Shown here: positions 7,876 to 15,657 of the stretch, piece after piece
Layout: the number at the start of each line of letters is the position of its first letter
How positions within the stretch are numbered: the first letter of the stretch is position 1
Assembly: GCA_945861435.1 (NCBI GenBank)
Contig: CAMAUX010000008.1
Span: 1 to 64,000, forward strand
Source: Chthoniobacter flavus
GTDB taxonomy: Bacteria > Verrucomicrobiota > Verrucomicrobiia > Chthoniobacterales > Chthoniobacteraceae
DNA: 64,000 nucleotides
Reading direction: 5' to 3'
Notes under the pieces: model-generated
Told to the model about the DNA's origin: nothing
The model's database searches: none
What the model saw: the letters and a program-made list of their open reading frames with translations, nothing else
Position numbers and translations under genes: made by a program

Positions 7876-9747
7876 GTGCGGGCTGAAATTGCGATGCAAC
7901 CGCCCTCCACCCCTTTGCGCAGCTCGCTTCGGCACAAGGTGCTGTTCGGGTTTGGACTGGCGTTGGTGCTGCTGTCGGTGGTGCCGCTGGTGGTGCTTCA
8001 CACGCACCGGGGCCTGCACCGGTGGGCTGTGGCGGTGGATCGGTCGCGGAAGATTCTGGATGCCGGGCAGCGCGTGCAGCGGCTTTTGATCAGCGCAGAG
8101 AACGAGTGGCGGGCGCTGGTGTTTGGAAAGGATGCGGGGGCGCAGGAACGTTTTGATGAAGCGCGTTCGCTCTCGAGGGAGGCTTTGGGGGTGATGGAGG
8201 AGGAGGCGGGGGAGGATGCTGCGCGGCTGGGGATTGTGCTGGAGCTGGAGAAGGGGGTGTTGGAGCACTTTGCGCAGCTCTCTGCGGACATGGGTGCGGA
8301 CGAGCCGCTGGTGGGAAAGGAAGCTGCGGAGCGGCAGAAGGCGGTGCTGGCGCGGCGCAAAGAGTTGGTGAAGGGGTTGGGGGAGTATGCGCGTGAGGAG
8401 CGTGCGCGGTTGGTGGAGCAGGAGAAGGCGGCGCAGGCGACGAGCAGGTATACGGTGACGGCGATCACGGTGGGGACGGTGCTGACGCTGGCGGTGCTGG
8501 TGGGGGCGGCGCGTTTGATCCTGCGGGACATTGCGGCACGGCGGCGTGCGGAGGATGCGCTTGCCGATCAGCACACGCTCTTGAGCAGCATCCTGGAGAC
8601 GATCCCCGACAGTCTCTTTGTGAAGGATTTGAAGGGACGTTATGTGCTGGGCAACCGTGCGCATCGGAGGTTCCTGCAGTTGGAGGACAGCGAGACGGTG
8701 GAGGGGCGGAGTGTGCATGACTTCTTTGCGTCTGAACATGCGGAGGCCTATGAGCGGGCGGACCGCGAGGTGTTGAGCACTGGGAAGGCGCTGATGAATC
8801 ACGAGGAGCGCGCGGTGACGCGCAAGGGGGTGGAGGTGTGGCTTTCGACGACGAAGGTGCCGTTGTTGGACCGTAGGGGACGCACGCTGGGGTTGGTGTG
8901 CGTGAGTTCGGATGTGACCGAGCGCCGGCAGGCCGAGGATCAGTTGCGGCATTTTGCAGCGCAGTTGGAGCGCAGCAACGCGGAGCTACAGCACTTCGCG
9001 TCGGTGGCATCGCATGACCTGCAGGAGCCGCTGCGCAAGGTGCAGGCGTTTGCGGACCGGCTTCGGTCCAAGTGCGGGGAACAGTTGGGGGAGGCGGGGC
9101 TCGATTATCTGGGGCGCATGGAGAATGCGGCGGAGCGGATGCGTGTGCTGATCCAGGATCTGTTGAAGCTCTCGCGGGTGACGAGTCGTGCGCAGCCCTT
9201 TGAGCGGTGCGACCTCGCGCTGGTGCTGCGAGAGGTGCTCGCGGATCTCGAGGTGGCGGTGGAACGGAACGGGGCGGTGGTGGATGCCGGGCCTTTGCCA
9301 GAGATCGATGCGGATCCGCTCCAGATGCGGCAGTTGTTCCAGAATCTCGTGGCCAACGCGCTCAAGTTCCATGCGGCGGGACGGGCTCCGCGTGTGACGG
9401 TGAGCGCAAAGATTCTTGAGGCGTCCGAGCACGGGCTGCAGGGGGTGGGATTCGCTACGCGGGCGTGCAGGCTGGAGTTCAGGGACAATGGGATCGGGTT
9501 TGATCCGAAGTTTGCGGAGCAGATTTTTGTGGTGTTCCAGCGTTTGCACAGCCGCAGCGAGTACGAGGGGACGGGGATCGGACTGGCGCTGTGCCGCAGG
9601 ATTGCGGAGCGGCACTTGGGTGTGGTGACGGCCTCGGCGGTGCCGGGCGAGGGGGCTGTGTTTGTGGTAACGCTTCCGATGGAGCAGCCCATGGTGGCGG
9701 GTGCGGAGGCCGGCGCGGGTGGCGTTGGCGGCGCTCGGGTGGAGTGA
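7876..9747 (+). CDS. Membrane sensor histidine kinase (CHASE3-like, PAS, HisKA, HATPase)
   Basis: A 623-residue kinase from GTG 7876; an ATG at 7894 is an equally good start. Helix 1 (VLFGFGLALVLLSVVPLVV, about 22-40) and helix 2 (about 195-216) bracket a helical extracytoplasmic region resembling CHASE3. A PAS domain follows (about 230-350, SILETIPDSLFVKDLKGRY). The phospho-acceptor is in ASVASHDLQEPLRKVQAF (H380), with an N box (LFQNLVANALKF), G1 (RDNGIGFD) and G2 (GTGIGLAL). The SHDLQEPLRK form is common in phytochrome-like kinases that use single-domain Rcp1-type response regulators. One such regulator lies 8 kb away at 17540. No regulator is adjacent. Confidence 0.9.
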   Translation: MRAEIAMQPPSTPLRSSLRHKVLFGFGLALVLLSVVPLVVLHTHRGLHRWAVAVDRSRKILDAGQRVQRLLISAENEWRALVFGKDAGAQERFDEARSLSREALGVMEEEAGEDAARLGIVLELEKGVLEHFAQLSADMGADEPLVGKEAAERQKAVLARRKELVKGLGEYAREERARLVEQEKAAQATSRYTVTAITVGTVLTLAVLVGAARLILRDIAARRRAEDALADQHTLLSSILETIPDSLFVKDLKGRYVLGNRAHRRFLQLEDSETVEGRSVHDFFASEHAEAYERADREVLSTGKALMNHEERAVTRKGVEVWLSTTKVPLLDRRGRTLGLVCVSSDVTERRQAEDQLRHFAAQLERSNAELQHFASVASHDLQEPLRKVQAFADRLRSKCGEQLGEAGLDYLGRMENAAERMRVLIQDLLKLSRVTSRAQPFERCDLALVLREVLADLEVAVERNGAVVDAGPLPEIDADPLQMRQLFQNLVANALKFHAAGRAPRVTVSAKILEASEHGLQGVGFATRACRLEFRDNGIGFDPKFAEQIFVVFQRLHSRSEYEGTGIGLALCRRIAERHLGVVTASAVPGEGAVFVVTLPMEQPMVAGAEAGAGGVGGARVE

Positions 9748-9777
9748 TGGCGGTGGTTTCTTTTCGCGACAAAGCAA

Positions 9778-9805
9778 AGCCCCGGCTCCTTGGGGAACCG
9801 GGGCT
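9778..9805 (-). terminator. Rho-independent terminator-like hairpin
   Basis: AGCCCCGG pairs perfectly with CCGGGGCT around a 12-base apex that itself can pair (CTCC with GGAA/GGGG). On the minus strand the stem is followed by TTTGCTTTG, so it best terminates the Spy-like gene whose stop is at 9846. It also lies 30 bases after the + strand kinase stop and may serve both directions, although the + side lacks a T run. Confidence 0.65.
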
Positions 9806-9845
9806 GCTGTGGTTGCGGATGTTGGGGCTGACGCGTTGCTGACTG

Positions 9846-10658
9846 TTATTGGGCGTCGCCGTCCTTCTTTGCGCGGGTGCCTGGGCGCGCGGGCGCGGAG
9901 TCTCCGGCGGACGGTGAGGCGCCTCTGGAACCATCGCGCATCTTGGCTTTTTGATCCGGGGTGAGGATCTCGGTGAACTCCTCCATCTGGCTGTGGATGA
10001 GTTCGCGGGCCTTTTGTTTATCGGCATCGGAGGTGTTTTCGCGGCCCTTGGACATGAGTTCGCGCAGTTCGCCGGCGTTTTTTTCAAAGATGGTGCGCGC
10101 CTTTTCCTGCTGCTCGGAGGTGAGGTCGAGCTTCTCAGTCATCGCCTTGATGCGGTCGCCCGCGTTGCCGCGTTGGGAGTCCGCGCTGGCGGAGCCCTGG
10201 CCATCCCGACGGCTTTTCATGGCCTCCATCATCTTGGATTTTTGGTCCGGGTTGAGGACGGCGGTGACTTCTTCCAACTGACTGCGCATCAACTCGCGGA
10301 ATTTCTCGCGGTCGGCCTCGGTGGCTTTTTCGCGGCCCTTGGCCATGAGTTCGCGCAACTGGCTGGCGTTCTTTTCGTAGATGTCGCGGATCTTCTGCTG
10401 CTGTTCGGAAGTGAGGCCGAGTTTTTCGGTCATCATCTTGAGGCGATCCTCGGGAGCCATGCGGGGGGCGTCTCCGGCGGGTCTTTGGGTGGAGTCGCCA
10501 TCCGGACGTCCGCGTTTTGGGGTGGACGCCTCAGCGGAGGGTTTGGGCTCTTCTGCGCGGGCGGGGAGAAGGGCGGAGGTGGCGAGGGTTGCGGTTGCGG
10601 TGAATGCAGCCAGACGCGCGAATCCGGATCCGAATGCTGGGGTGAACTGGGTTTTCAT
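9846..10658 (-). CDS. Secreted Spy/CpxP-like LTxxQ protein with duplicated module
   Basis: A 270-residue protein with a signal peptide ending near ALLPARAEE. It has two copies of an about 85-residue helical module. Each starts MTEKLxLTSEQQ, continues with xxIxEKNAxxLRELMxKGRE and ends LxPDQKxKM. LTxxQ motifs define the Spy/CpxP family of periplasmic chaperones and stress sensors, although metal-related functions are also known. Duplication of the whole module is less usual, since family proteins often have one copy plus a dimer interface. It stands alone, convergent with the kinase at 7876-9747. Confidence 0.78.
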   Translation of the reverse strand: MKTQFTPAFGSGFARLAAFTATATLATSALLPARAEEPKPSAEASTPKRGRPDGDSTQRPAGDAPRMAPEDRLKMMTEKLGLTSEQQQKIRDIYEKNASQLRELMAKGREKATEADREKFRELMRSQLEEVTAVLNPDQKSKMMEAMKSRRDGQGSASADSQRGNAGDRIKAMTEKLDLTSEQQEKARTIFEKNAGELRELMSKGRENTSDADKQKARELIHSQMEEFTEILTPDQKAKMRDGSRGASPSAGDSAPARPGTRAKKDGDAQ

Positions 10659-10816
10659 GTCTCTTTAGACCACCGATCCGGGTGGAAAGTTACCAAAAAT
10701 CTTCGGGGATGCTGTTCGTTGGTGAGGCTCAGCTCGGTTGGGATGGGTGTTGGGCGGCCGGATGATTGGCGAGTTGGAGGCGAAGGGGTGCCGGCGGGGG
10801 GCGGTCTGTTGGTTTG

Positions 10817-10862
10817 ACTCTTACTCTTACTCTTACTCTTACTTTTACTCTTACTTTTTACT
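10817..10862 (+). repeat. TTACTC-type hexanucleotide microsatellite
   Basis: A run of about seven CTTACT/CTTTTA hexamers. The complementary run GAGTAAGGAGTAAGAGTAAG follows shortly after at about 10881-10900, so the two can fold into a long A/T-rich hairpin. Shorter versions occur at about 11153-11180 and 11459-11475, the junctions of the tandem repeat. Confidence 0.8.
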
Positions 10863-11153
10863 CTTGCGTCTTAGTCTCAGGAGTAAGGAGTAAGAGTAAG
10901 GGGTGAGGTGAGTTGTCGCCGGAGGGGTGTCAGCGGGAAGATTAGGGATGGCCGGCTTCCGTCCGTTGGGGGGGAAGCCGGGGTTGGTGGTGCACGCGTG
11001 ATTTGAGATGGCCGTTTCTCGCGCCCCATGCCGGGGCGCGTCGCGTGAGGGGACGTGATCCGGTGGTTCCCTTCGTCCGCTTCGCGGACTGCGTCCACCA
11101 CCGGCTATTCGCTTGCATGCCTCCGGCACGCGGGCGGATGCTCGATCTGTTCT
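10840..11153 (+). repeat. Tandem 314-bp repeat, copy 1
   Basis: Nearly identical to the next 314 bases. The anchor CGTCTTAGTCTCAGGAG is at 10867 here and 11181 in copy 2, and CTCCGGCACG is at 11121 and 11436. The right third (about 11021-11130) is a GC-rich segment with CCGGTGGTTCCC that recurs once more at about 57397-57503. Confidence 0.85.
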
Positions 11154-11467
11154 TACTCTTACTCTTACTTTTTACTCTTACGTCTTAGTCTCAGGAGTAA
11201 GGAGTAAGAGTAAGGGGTGAGGTGAGTTGTCGCCGGAGGGGTGTCAGCGGGAAGATTAGGGATGGCCGGCTTCCGTCCGTTGGGGAGGGAGGCCGGGGTT
11301 GGTGGTGCGCGCGTGATATGAGATGGCCGTTTCTCGCGCCCCATGCCGGGGCGCGTCGCGTGAGGGGACGTGATCCGGTGGTTCCCTTCGTCCGCTTCGC
11401 GGACTGCGTCCACCACCGGCTATTCGCTTGCGTGCCTCCGGCACGCTGACATTTGTGCTCTTACTCT
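11154..11467 (+). repeat. Tandem 314-bp repeat, copy 2
   Basis: Second unit of the tandem duplication, differing from copy 1 by scattered substitutions and a changed right end (GCTGACATTTGTG in place of GCGGGCGGATGCTCG). The microsatellite at each junction is a likely substrate for the slippage or unequal exchange that made the duplication. Confidence 0.85.
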
Positions 11468-11536
11468 TACTCTTGGGAGTGGGCTTGCTTTGGATCCCTG
11501 CTGTGTCCCTGATGAGCGGTGGGGCCTGGCTTGGCT

Positions 11537-12964
11537 TTAGAACGTGATGGAGGTCTGGAGGTAGGCGAAGTCTGCGTCGTCGGCGGGGCCGGTGGCTTTG
11601 AGGTAGGTGCCGGCAAAGAAGTGGGCGTAGCCGAGATCGAGGGTGAAATGGGGTTTGGGAGCCCATTTGAGGACGAGATCCGTTTCCTGACCTGCGAAGT
11701 TGCCGGCGTTGATGGAGCGCACGTCGCGGCCGTCCGGGGTGTTGGTGCGCGCGGCGCTGATGCCGTTGGAGCGGGTCCAGTAGTCGGCGGTGTCGGCGAG
11801 CCAGTCGGCGTGGTAGGAGAGTTCACCGGAGAGGGTCTTGGTGAACTGGGCGCCGAGGCGGATCTGGGCGTTGTGGATGTTGCGCCAGGAGAAGAGGTCC
11901 AGTTCGCCGTACTTGCCGTGGTTGGATGCGAAGAGGTTGAGAAAGCCGGTGTTTTTGCCATCGGCCGGATTGTGATCGCCGGAGGCGAAGTTGTAGCCGG
12001 CGCCGAGGCGCGGGGAGAGCCATGCGGAGGACCATGTGTAGCCGACGTCGGCGTGTGCGGCGAAGGCTTGGTGGTGAAGAGCGGGAGTGGAGCGGTCGGT
12101 GGTCCAGAGGGAGCCGGTCTGCCATGCGGCTTCGGCGTTGTAATCCCAGCCGTTGTGGAGGTTGGATTTCCAGCGGGAGCCGATGGTGGTGATGCGTTGT
12201 GCGGGGCCGTTGAAGGTGCCGCGGGGGTTGATTGTGTTGGTGGGGTCGAGGTCGGGTTGGTTGTCGGTTTTGTCGCGGTGGAGGAGGTAGAGGTTCGTGG
12301 TTTGGAAGCTGAGGATGTTGGTGGAGTAATAGGCGCCGAGGAAGAGGTCGGAGCTGTCGCTGTCGTTGAGGACGTCTTGCTTGATCTGCACGGGGCGTGC
12401 CGCGAAGAGTTCGAGCCACTGGTCCTTGGAGGGTTGGGCGCGCAGTTTGAAGGCGTCGAAGGTGCGTCCGAGGTTGCCCCAGCGGCTGTCGGCGACGAGG
12501 CGTTGTTCGCCGTAGCTCAGGCGCTGGCGGCCGACGGTGAGGCCGAGAGGGAAGGCGTCGTAGTCTGCGAGTTCGAGGGAGAGTTGGCGGAGGTCGAGGT
12601 TGTCATCGCCTTCATTGCCGCGGATGCCCGGGGTGTTGGGGCGTTCGGAGTCGATCTCGCGGGTGTCCTTTCCCTGGGCGTAGATTTTGAGCCATGGGCG
12701 GGGTTTGAAGAGGAGGCCGAGTCGGAAACGTGTGAGGCCCCATGCGTTGTCGTTGTCGTCGTTGGTGTGGCGGTCGAAGTCGCGGTTGTTGGAACGGGCT
12801 TCGAAGCGTGCGCGGGCCTCGAGGTCGACGGTGAGGATGCCGTCGGCGAAGCTGAGCGGGTTGGTGGTGGGTGCTGCGGTGGGCTTGGGTGCTGGGTTGG
12901 AGCCTGCGAGCGCGGCGGATCCGGTGAGGATGGCGAGGCTGGCGGTGGAGAGACGGGGTTTCAT
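11537..12964 (-). CDS. Outer-membrane porin, alginate-export (AlgE-like) family
   Basis: A 475-residue protein with an N-terminal signal peptide, then DLEARARFEARSNN and GLTRFRLGLLFKPRPWLKIY, typical of the alginate-export beta-barrel family. Further strands include LTVGRQRLSYGEQRLV and the aromatic-ending C-terminus YLQTSITF, as expected for an outer-membrane barrel. Family members form large channels, and substrate prediction by name is unreliable. It lies 97 bases downstream of the M14 peptidase on the same strand and may be the last gene of the sulfonate-type operon, perhaps as its outer-membrane entry route. That link is inference. Confidence 0.78.
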   Translation of the reverse strand: MKPRLSTASLAILTGSAALAGSNPAPKPTAAPTTNPLSFADGILTVDLEARARFEARSNNRDFDRHTNDDNDNAWGLTRFRLGLLFKPRPWLKIYAQGKDTREIDSERPNTPGIRGNEGDDNLDLRQLSLELADYDAFPLGLTVGRQRLSYGEQRLVADSRWGNLGRTFDAFKLRAQPSKDQWLELFAARPVQIKQDVLNDSDSSDLFLGAYYSTNILSFQTTNLYLLHRDKTDNQPDLDPTNTINPRGTFNGPAQRITTIGSRWKSNLHNGWDYNAEAAWQTGSLWTTDRSTPALHHQAFAAHADVGYTWSSAWLSPRLGAGYNFASGDHNPADGKNTGFLNLFASNHGKYGELDLFSWRNIHNAQIRLGAQFTKTLSGELSYHADWLADTADYWTRSNGISAARTNTPDGRDVRSINAGNFAGQETDLVLKWAPKPHFTLDLGYAHFFAGTYLKATGPADDADFAYLQTSITF

Positions 12965-13061
12965 GGCGTGGACGAAGTCTGCGTGCTGCGCCTCCCCTTG
13001 GCGGGGTGGGAGCGGCAGGTCTGCGTTTGTGGTTAAACCTCCGGCGTGTGCCGGTGGGAGG

Positions 13062-13859
13062 TTAAAGTTCGCCCCCGTACGCCATCATCTGGCGGTAGCG
13101 GGTGAGGATTTCGCGAAGGGAGAGGACGAAGCCCTGGCGCTGGAGGTGCATGGGGGCGTGGCTCGGGGATTCGAGGATGATTTCGAAGGGGCTGGGTTCG
13201 GACTCTGGTGGAGCGGCGAGGATGCCTTCGTAGGCGGAGTGGATGATGCCTTGGGTGGCGGTGAATCCGTCGATGAGCGTGGAGGAGTTGACTGGGAGGG
13301 CTTGGGCGGCGGAGTCGAGTGCGGGGCGCAGGAGATGGCGGGTGAGGGTGGCGCCGCGTGCGAAGCCGTAGAAGCCGGTGCTGGTGTCGTCGCTGTGGAG
13401 GGCGATGAGGCCGTGGAAGTTTTCGCGGAGGATGGCGCGCTCAAGGAGCTGGACTTCGATTTCGCGGGTGCTGCGCCAGAACTCGCGGTTGAGATCGCGG
13501 CCGCTACGGGAGTGGCGTGTGCCGTCTTCGAAGCCTGTGGGATTGAGGAGCGGATAGAGGAGGAGTTCGTAGCCTGCGGCCCATTCCGGGTGGGTGGTGA
13601 GGGAGCGGGCGAAGTCGAGGAGGGCGAGGACGCCAGCGGGTTCATCGCCGTGGATTCCTGCGAAGAGGCCGAGTTTGAAATCGGCGGGACGCGAAGGATC
13701 GCGCCAGTGGAGGACGGGGAGGTGGTAGGTGGAGTTGTTGAGGGACCATGAGCCGAGGGATGCGTGGTGCCAGTGGCTTGGGCGGGTGGCGGCGATCTTG
13801 GGGAGGGCGCTGAGGATCGGCTGGGTGTGGGGCATGGCTGGCAGGGTGGCGTGGATCAT
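13062..13859 (-). CDS. M14-family zinc carboxypeptidase/deacylase (AstE/ASPA-like)
   Basis: A 265-residue protein with the M14 signature. FAGIHGDEPAG supplies H70 and E73, and LIALHSDDTS supplies H155 as third zinc ligand. SRSGRDLNREFW carries the substrate-binding arginine and asparagine, and FEIILESPSHAP near residue 235 the catalytic glutamate. The succinylglutamate desuccinylase/aspartoacylase branch removes acyl or amino acid groups. The frame is open far upstream, but the ATG at 13859 overlaps the DUF2292 stop as ATGA and gives a normal length. A second ATG lies at 13835. Its role with a sulfonate-type transporter is not obvious; it might process an imported amide. Confidence 0.82.
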   Translation of the reverse strand: MIHATLPAMPHTQPILSALPKIAATRPSHWHHASLGSWSLNNSTYHLPVLHWRDPSRPADFKLGLFAGIHGDEPAGVLALLDFARSLTTHPEWAAGYELLLYPLLNPTGFEDGTRHSRSGRDLNREFWRSTREIEVQLLERAILRENFHGLIALHSDDTSTGFYGFARGATLTRHLLRPALDSAAQALPVNSSTLIDGFTATQGIIHSAYEGILAAPPESEPSPFEIILESPSHAPMHLQRQGFVLSLREILTRYRQMMAYGGEL

Positions 13860-14056
13860 GCGGCTGGGGATCGGCGCGGCTGGCTGGTGGAAGGGAGAGG
13901 GGAGGGCTTTGGATCGGAGTCGATGCGTGTTTTTTCGGTGCTTTCGACTTGGGTGACGCGGCCTTCGTGGACGGTGATTTGGACGTGGCCGTAGCGGATG
14001 TCGGCGACTTTGCGCCGGAGGATTTCCATCCAGTGGTCGTGAGGTTTGTCGTTCAT
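13856..14056 (-). CDS. DUF2292 (YezD-like) small protein
   Basis: A 66-residue protein. The core ILRRKVADIRYGHVQITVHE and GRVTQVESTEKTRI matches DUF2292, a small family often found beside sulfur-assimilation and sulfonate-transport genes. Molecular function is unknown. It starts six bases after the permease stop and overlaps the M14 start by four bases, so it is in the middle of the operon. The proline-rich tail after STEKTRID is not part of the family core. Confidence 0.8.
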   Translation of the reverse strand: MNDKPHDHWMEILRRKVADIRYGHVQITVHEGRVTQVESTEKTRIDSDPKPSPLPSTSQPRRSPAA

Positions 14057-14062
14057 GGGAAG

Positions 14063-14827
14063 TTAGTCGCGGAGGCCCCAACGGCGGTGGAGGAAGCGTT
14101 CCCACGGGCCGAAGAGGAGTTTGTCTGCGGCGAAGCCGATGAGGATGATGAAGAGCATGAGGGCGACGACTTGGTCCATGGCGTGGAGTTCGCGGCCGTA
14201 GTGGAGGAGGTGGCCGAGGCCGTTGGAGCCGAGGACGGTGACGTAGATTTCTGCGGCCATGAGGGAGCGCCATGCGAAGGCCCAACCCTGCTTGGTGCCT
14301 GTGACGATATGTGGAAGCGAGGCGGGGAGGAGGACTTTGAGCCAGAGGTGGATGCCGCGGGAACCCATGGTGAGTGCGGCTTCGCGGTAGAGCGGAGGGA
14401 TCTGGCGGATGCCGTGTTCGGTGGCGAGGAGGACGGCCCAGACGGTGCCCATGAAGACGATGAAGAGCATGGCGTTTTCGGTGAGGCCGAACCAGAGGAT
14501 GGCGATGGGCACCCAGCAGACGCTGGGAAGGGTCTGGAGGCCGAGGGCGAGCGTGCCGATGGTGAGGTTTGCGAGTTTGAAGCGCGCGCTGAGAAGTCCG
14601 AGGGGGAGGCCGGCGAGGACGCCCGCCACATAGCCAAGGGAGAGCCTGCGCAGGGTGGTGAGCGTGGCGCTGACGAGGTCGCCGGATTGGAGGGAGTGCG
14701 CGAGGTAGAGGGCGACCTTGGTCGGGGGAGGCAGGAGGATGGCGGAGACACCGGAGGCTTGAGCGATCCATTCCCAGCCGAGGATGAGCAGGGCGAAGAG
14801 GAGGGCGGCGGCGAGGAGGTTCTTCAT
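14063..14827 (-). CDS. ABC transporter permease, sulfonate/taurine/nitrate type
   Basis: A 254-residue inner-membrane permease of the SsuC/TauC/NrtB group with about six helices. It begins with a hydrophobic segment (LLAAALLFALLILGWEWIA), carries LPPPTKV after it as in SsuC, and the coupling-loop motif EAALTMGSRGIHLWLKVLLP that contacts the ATPase. It overlaps the ATPase stop by four bases (14824-14827). Together with the two upstream genes it forms a complete importer. Confidence 0.92.
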   Translation of the reverse strand: MKNLLAAALLFALLILGWEWIAQASGVSAILLPPPTKVALYLAHSLQSGDLVSATLTTLRRLSLGYVAGVLAGLPLGLLSARFKLANLTIGTLALGLQTLPSVCWVPIAILWFGLTENAMLFIVFMGTVWAVLLATEHGIRQIPPLYREAALTMGSRGIHLWLKVLLPASLPHIVTGTKQGWAFAWRSLMAAEIYVTVLGSNGLGHLLHYGRELHAMDQVVALMLFIILIGFAADKLLFGPWERFLHRRWGLRD

Positions 14828-15657
14828 GGGCGTGTGTCCGTGGGTGCGAGGATGCGCTTGAAGGCGGCGGTGATTTCGCGTGAGAGGTCGGCTGCGGCGG
14901 CGTCGTTGAATTCGCGGGGTCTGGGCATATCGACGCGGAATTCACTGCGGATGAGGCCCGGGCGCGGGGAGAAGAGGAGGACGCGATCGGCGAGGCAGAC
15001 GGCCTCACGGACGTTGTGGGTGACGAAGAGGATGGTTTTTTGAAAGGCGGAGTGGATGCGCTGGAGGTCGCCGTAGAGTTGTTCGCGGGTCATGGCATCG
15101 AGGGAGGCGAAGGGTTCGTCCATGAGGAGGACGCGTGGGTTGGGGGCGAGCGCGCGGGCGAGTGCGACGCGTTGTTTCATGCCGCCGCTGAGTTCGTGGA
15201 TGGAGGCTTTTTCGAAGCGTTCGAGTCCGACGAGTTGGAGGTGGGAGCGTGCGATTTCGACGCGTTCTTTTTGAGTGAGGCCGGGTTTGAGGCCGAGGCT
15301 GAAGAGGACGTTGCCTAGCACGTCGAGCCATGGGAAGAGGGCGTGGTCCTGGAACATCATGGTGCGTTCGCGGCCGGGGACTTCGATGGGGTGACCGTCG
15401 ACATCGGCGTCGCCGGTGAAGCCGCGCTCGAGTCCGGCGATGATGCGCAGGAGGGTGCTTTTGCCACAGCCGCTGGGGCCGACGAAGCAGACGAACTCGC
15501 CGTCGTTCACCTCGAGGTTGATATCTTGGAGCGCGGTGAGGTCGCCTTGGGGGCCTGAGAAGACTTTGCTGACGCTGCGCAGGCGGATTTTTGGGGGGAC
15601 GGCGAGCGGGGCCGCGCTGATGGGCGTGCTTGTTGCCGAGGTGGCGGGTGTGCTCAT
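14824..15657 (-). CDS. ABC transporter ATP-binding protein, sulfonate/taurine/nitrate type
   Basis: A 277-residue ATPase of the SsuB/TauB/NrtD group. Walker A is GPSGCGKST, the Q-loop is in MMFQDHALFPWL, the signature is LSGGMKQRVALARAL, and Walker B is RVLLMDEPFASLD, followed by the switch histidine in LFVTHNVREAV. The frame is open to 15780, but the ATG at 15657 overlaps the binding-protein stop as ATGA and begins just before the domain. All catalytic motifs are intact. Confidence 0.93.
   Translation of the reverse strand: MSTPATSATSTPISAAPLAVPPKIRLRSVSKVFSGPQGDLTALQDINLEVNDGEFVCFVGPSGCGKSTLLRIIAGLERGFTGDADVDGHPIEVPGRERTMMFQDHALFPWLDVLGNVLFSLGLKPGLTQKERVEIARSHLQLVGLERFEKASIHELSGGMKQRVALARALAPNPRVLLMDEPFASLDAMTREQLYGDLQRIHSAFQKTILFVTHNVREAVCLADRVLLFSPRPGLIRSEFRVDMPRPREFNDAAAADLSREITAAFKRILAPTDTRP

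Larger units (their letters stand above)
10659..11536. other. Repeat-filled intergenic region
   Basis: About 880 bases between the Spy-like gene and the porin. The left 150 bases hold the upstream region of the Spy-like gene. The rest is a TTACTC microsatellite followed by two tandem copies of a 314-base unit, annotated separately. Short frames in the units (such as MVDAVREADEGNHR) recur because the DNA is repeated and are not supported as genes. Confidence 0.7.

Noticed and set aside
7752-8952. Long minus-strand open frame over the histidine kinase
   Set aside because: Arg/His/Pro-rich translation with no domain; it is the antisense of a clear kinase with all motifs.
10877-11416. Two similar short frames (MVDAVREADEGNHR) as a duplicated gene
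   Set aside because: They repeat because the DNA is tandemly repeated; the third copy at 57.4 kb is shifted and diverged. No start signals or coding conservation.
10817-11475. CRISPR array
   Set aside because: Units are 314 bases with no spacer pattern and no cas genes nearby.
11519-13036. Long plus-strand open frame (505 codons) over the porin
   Set aside because: Gly/Val/Glu-rich low-complexity translation; the opposite frame has a signal peptide and barrel strands.
13949-15043. Long plus-strand frame over the ABC transporter genes
   Set aside because: Acidic, Glu/Asp/Gly-rich shadow; the minus strand encodes intact permease and ATPase.
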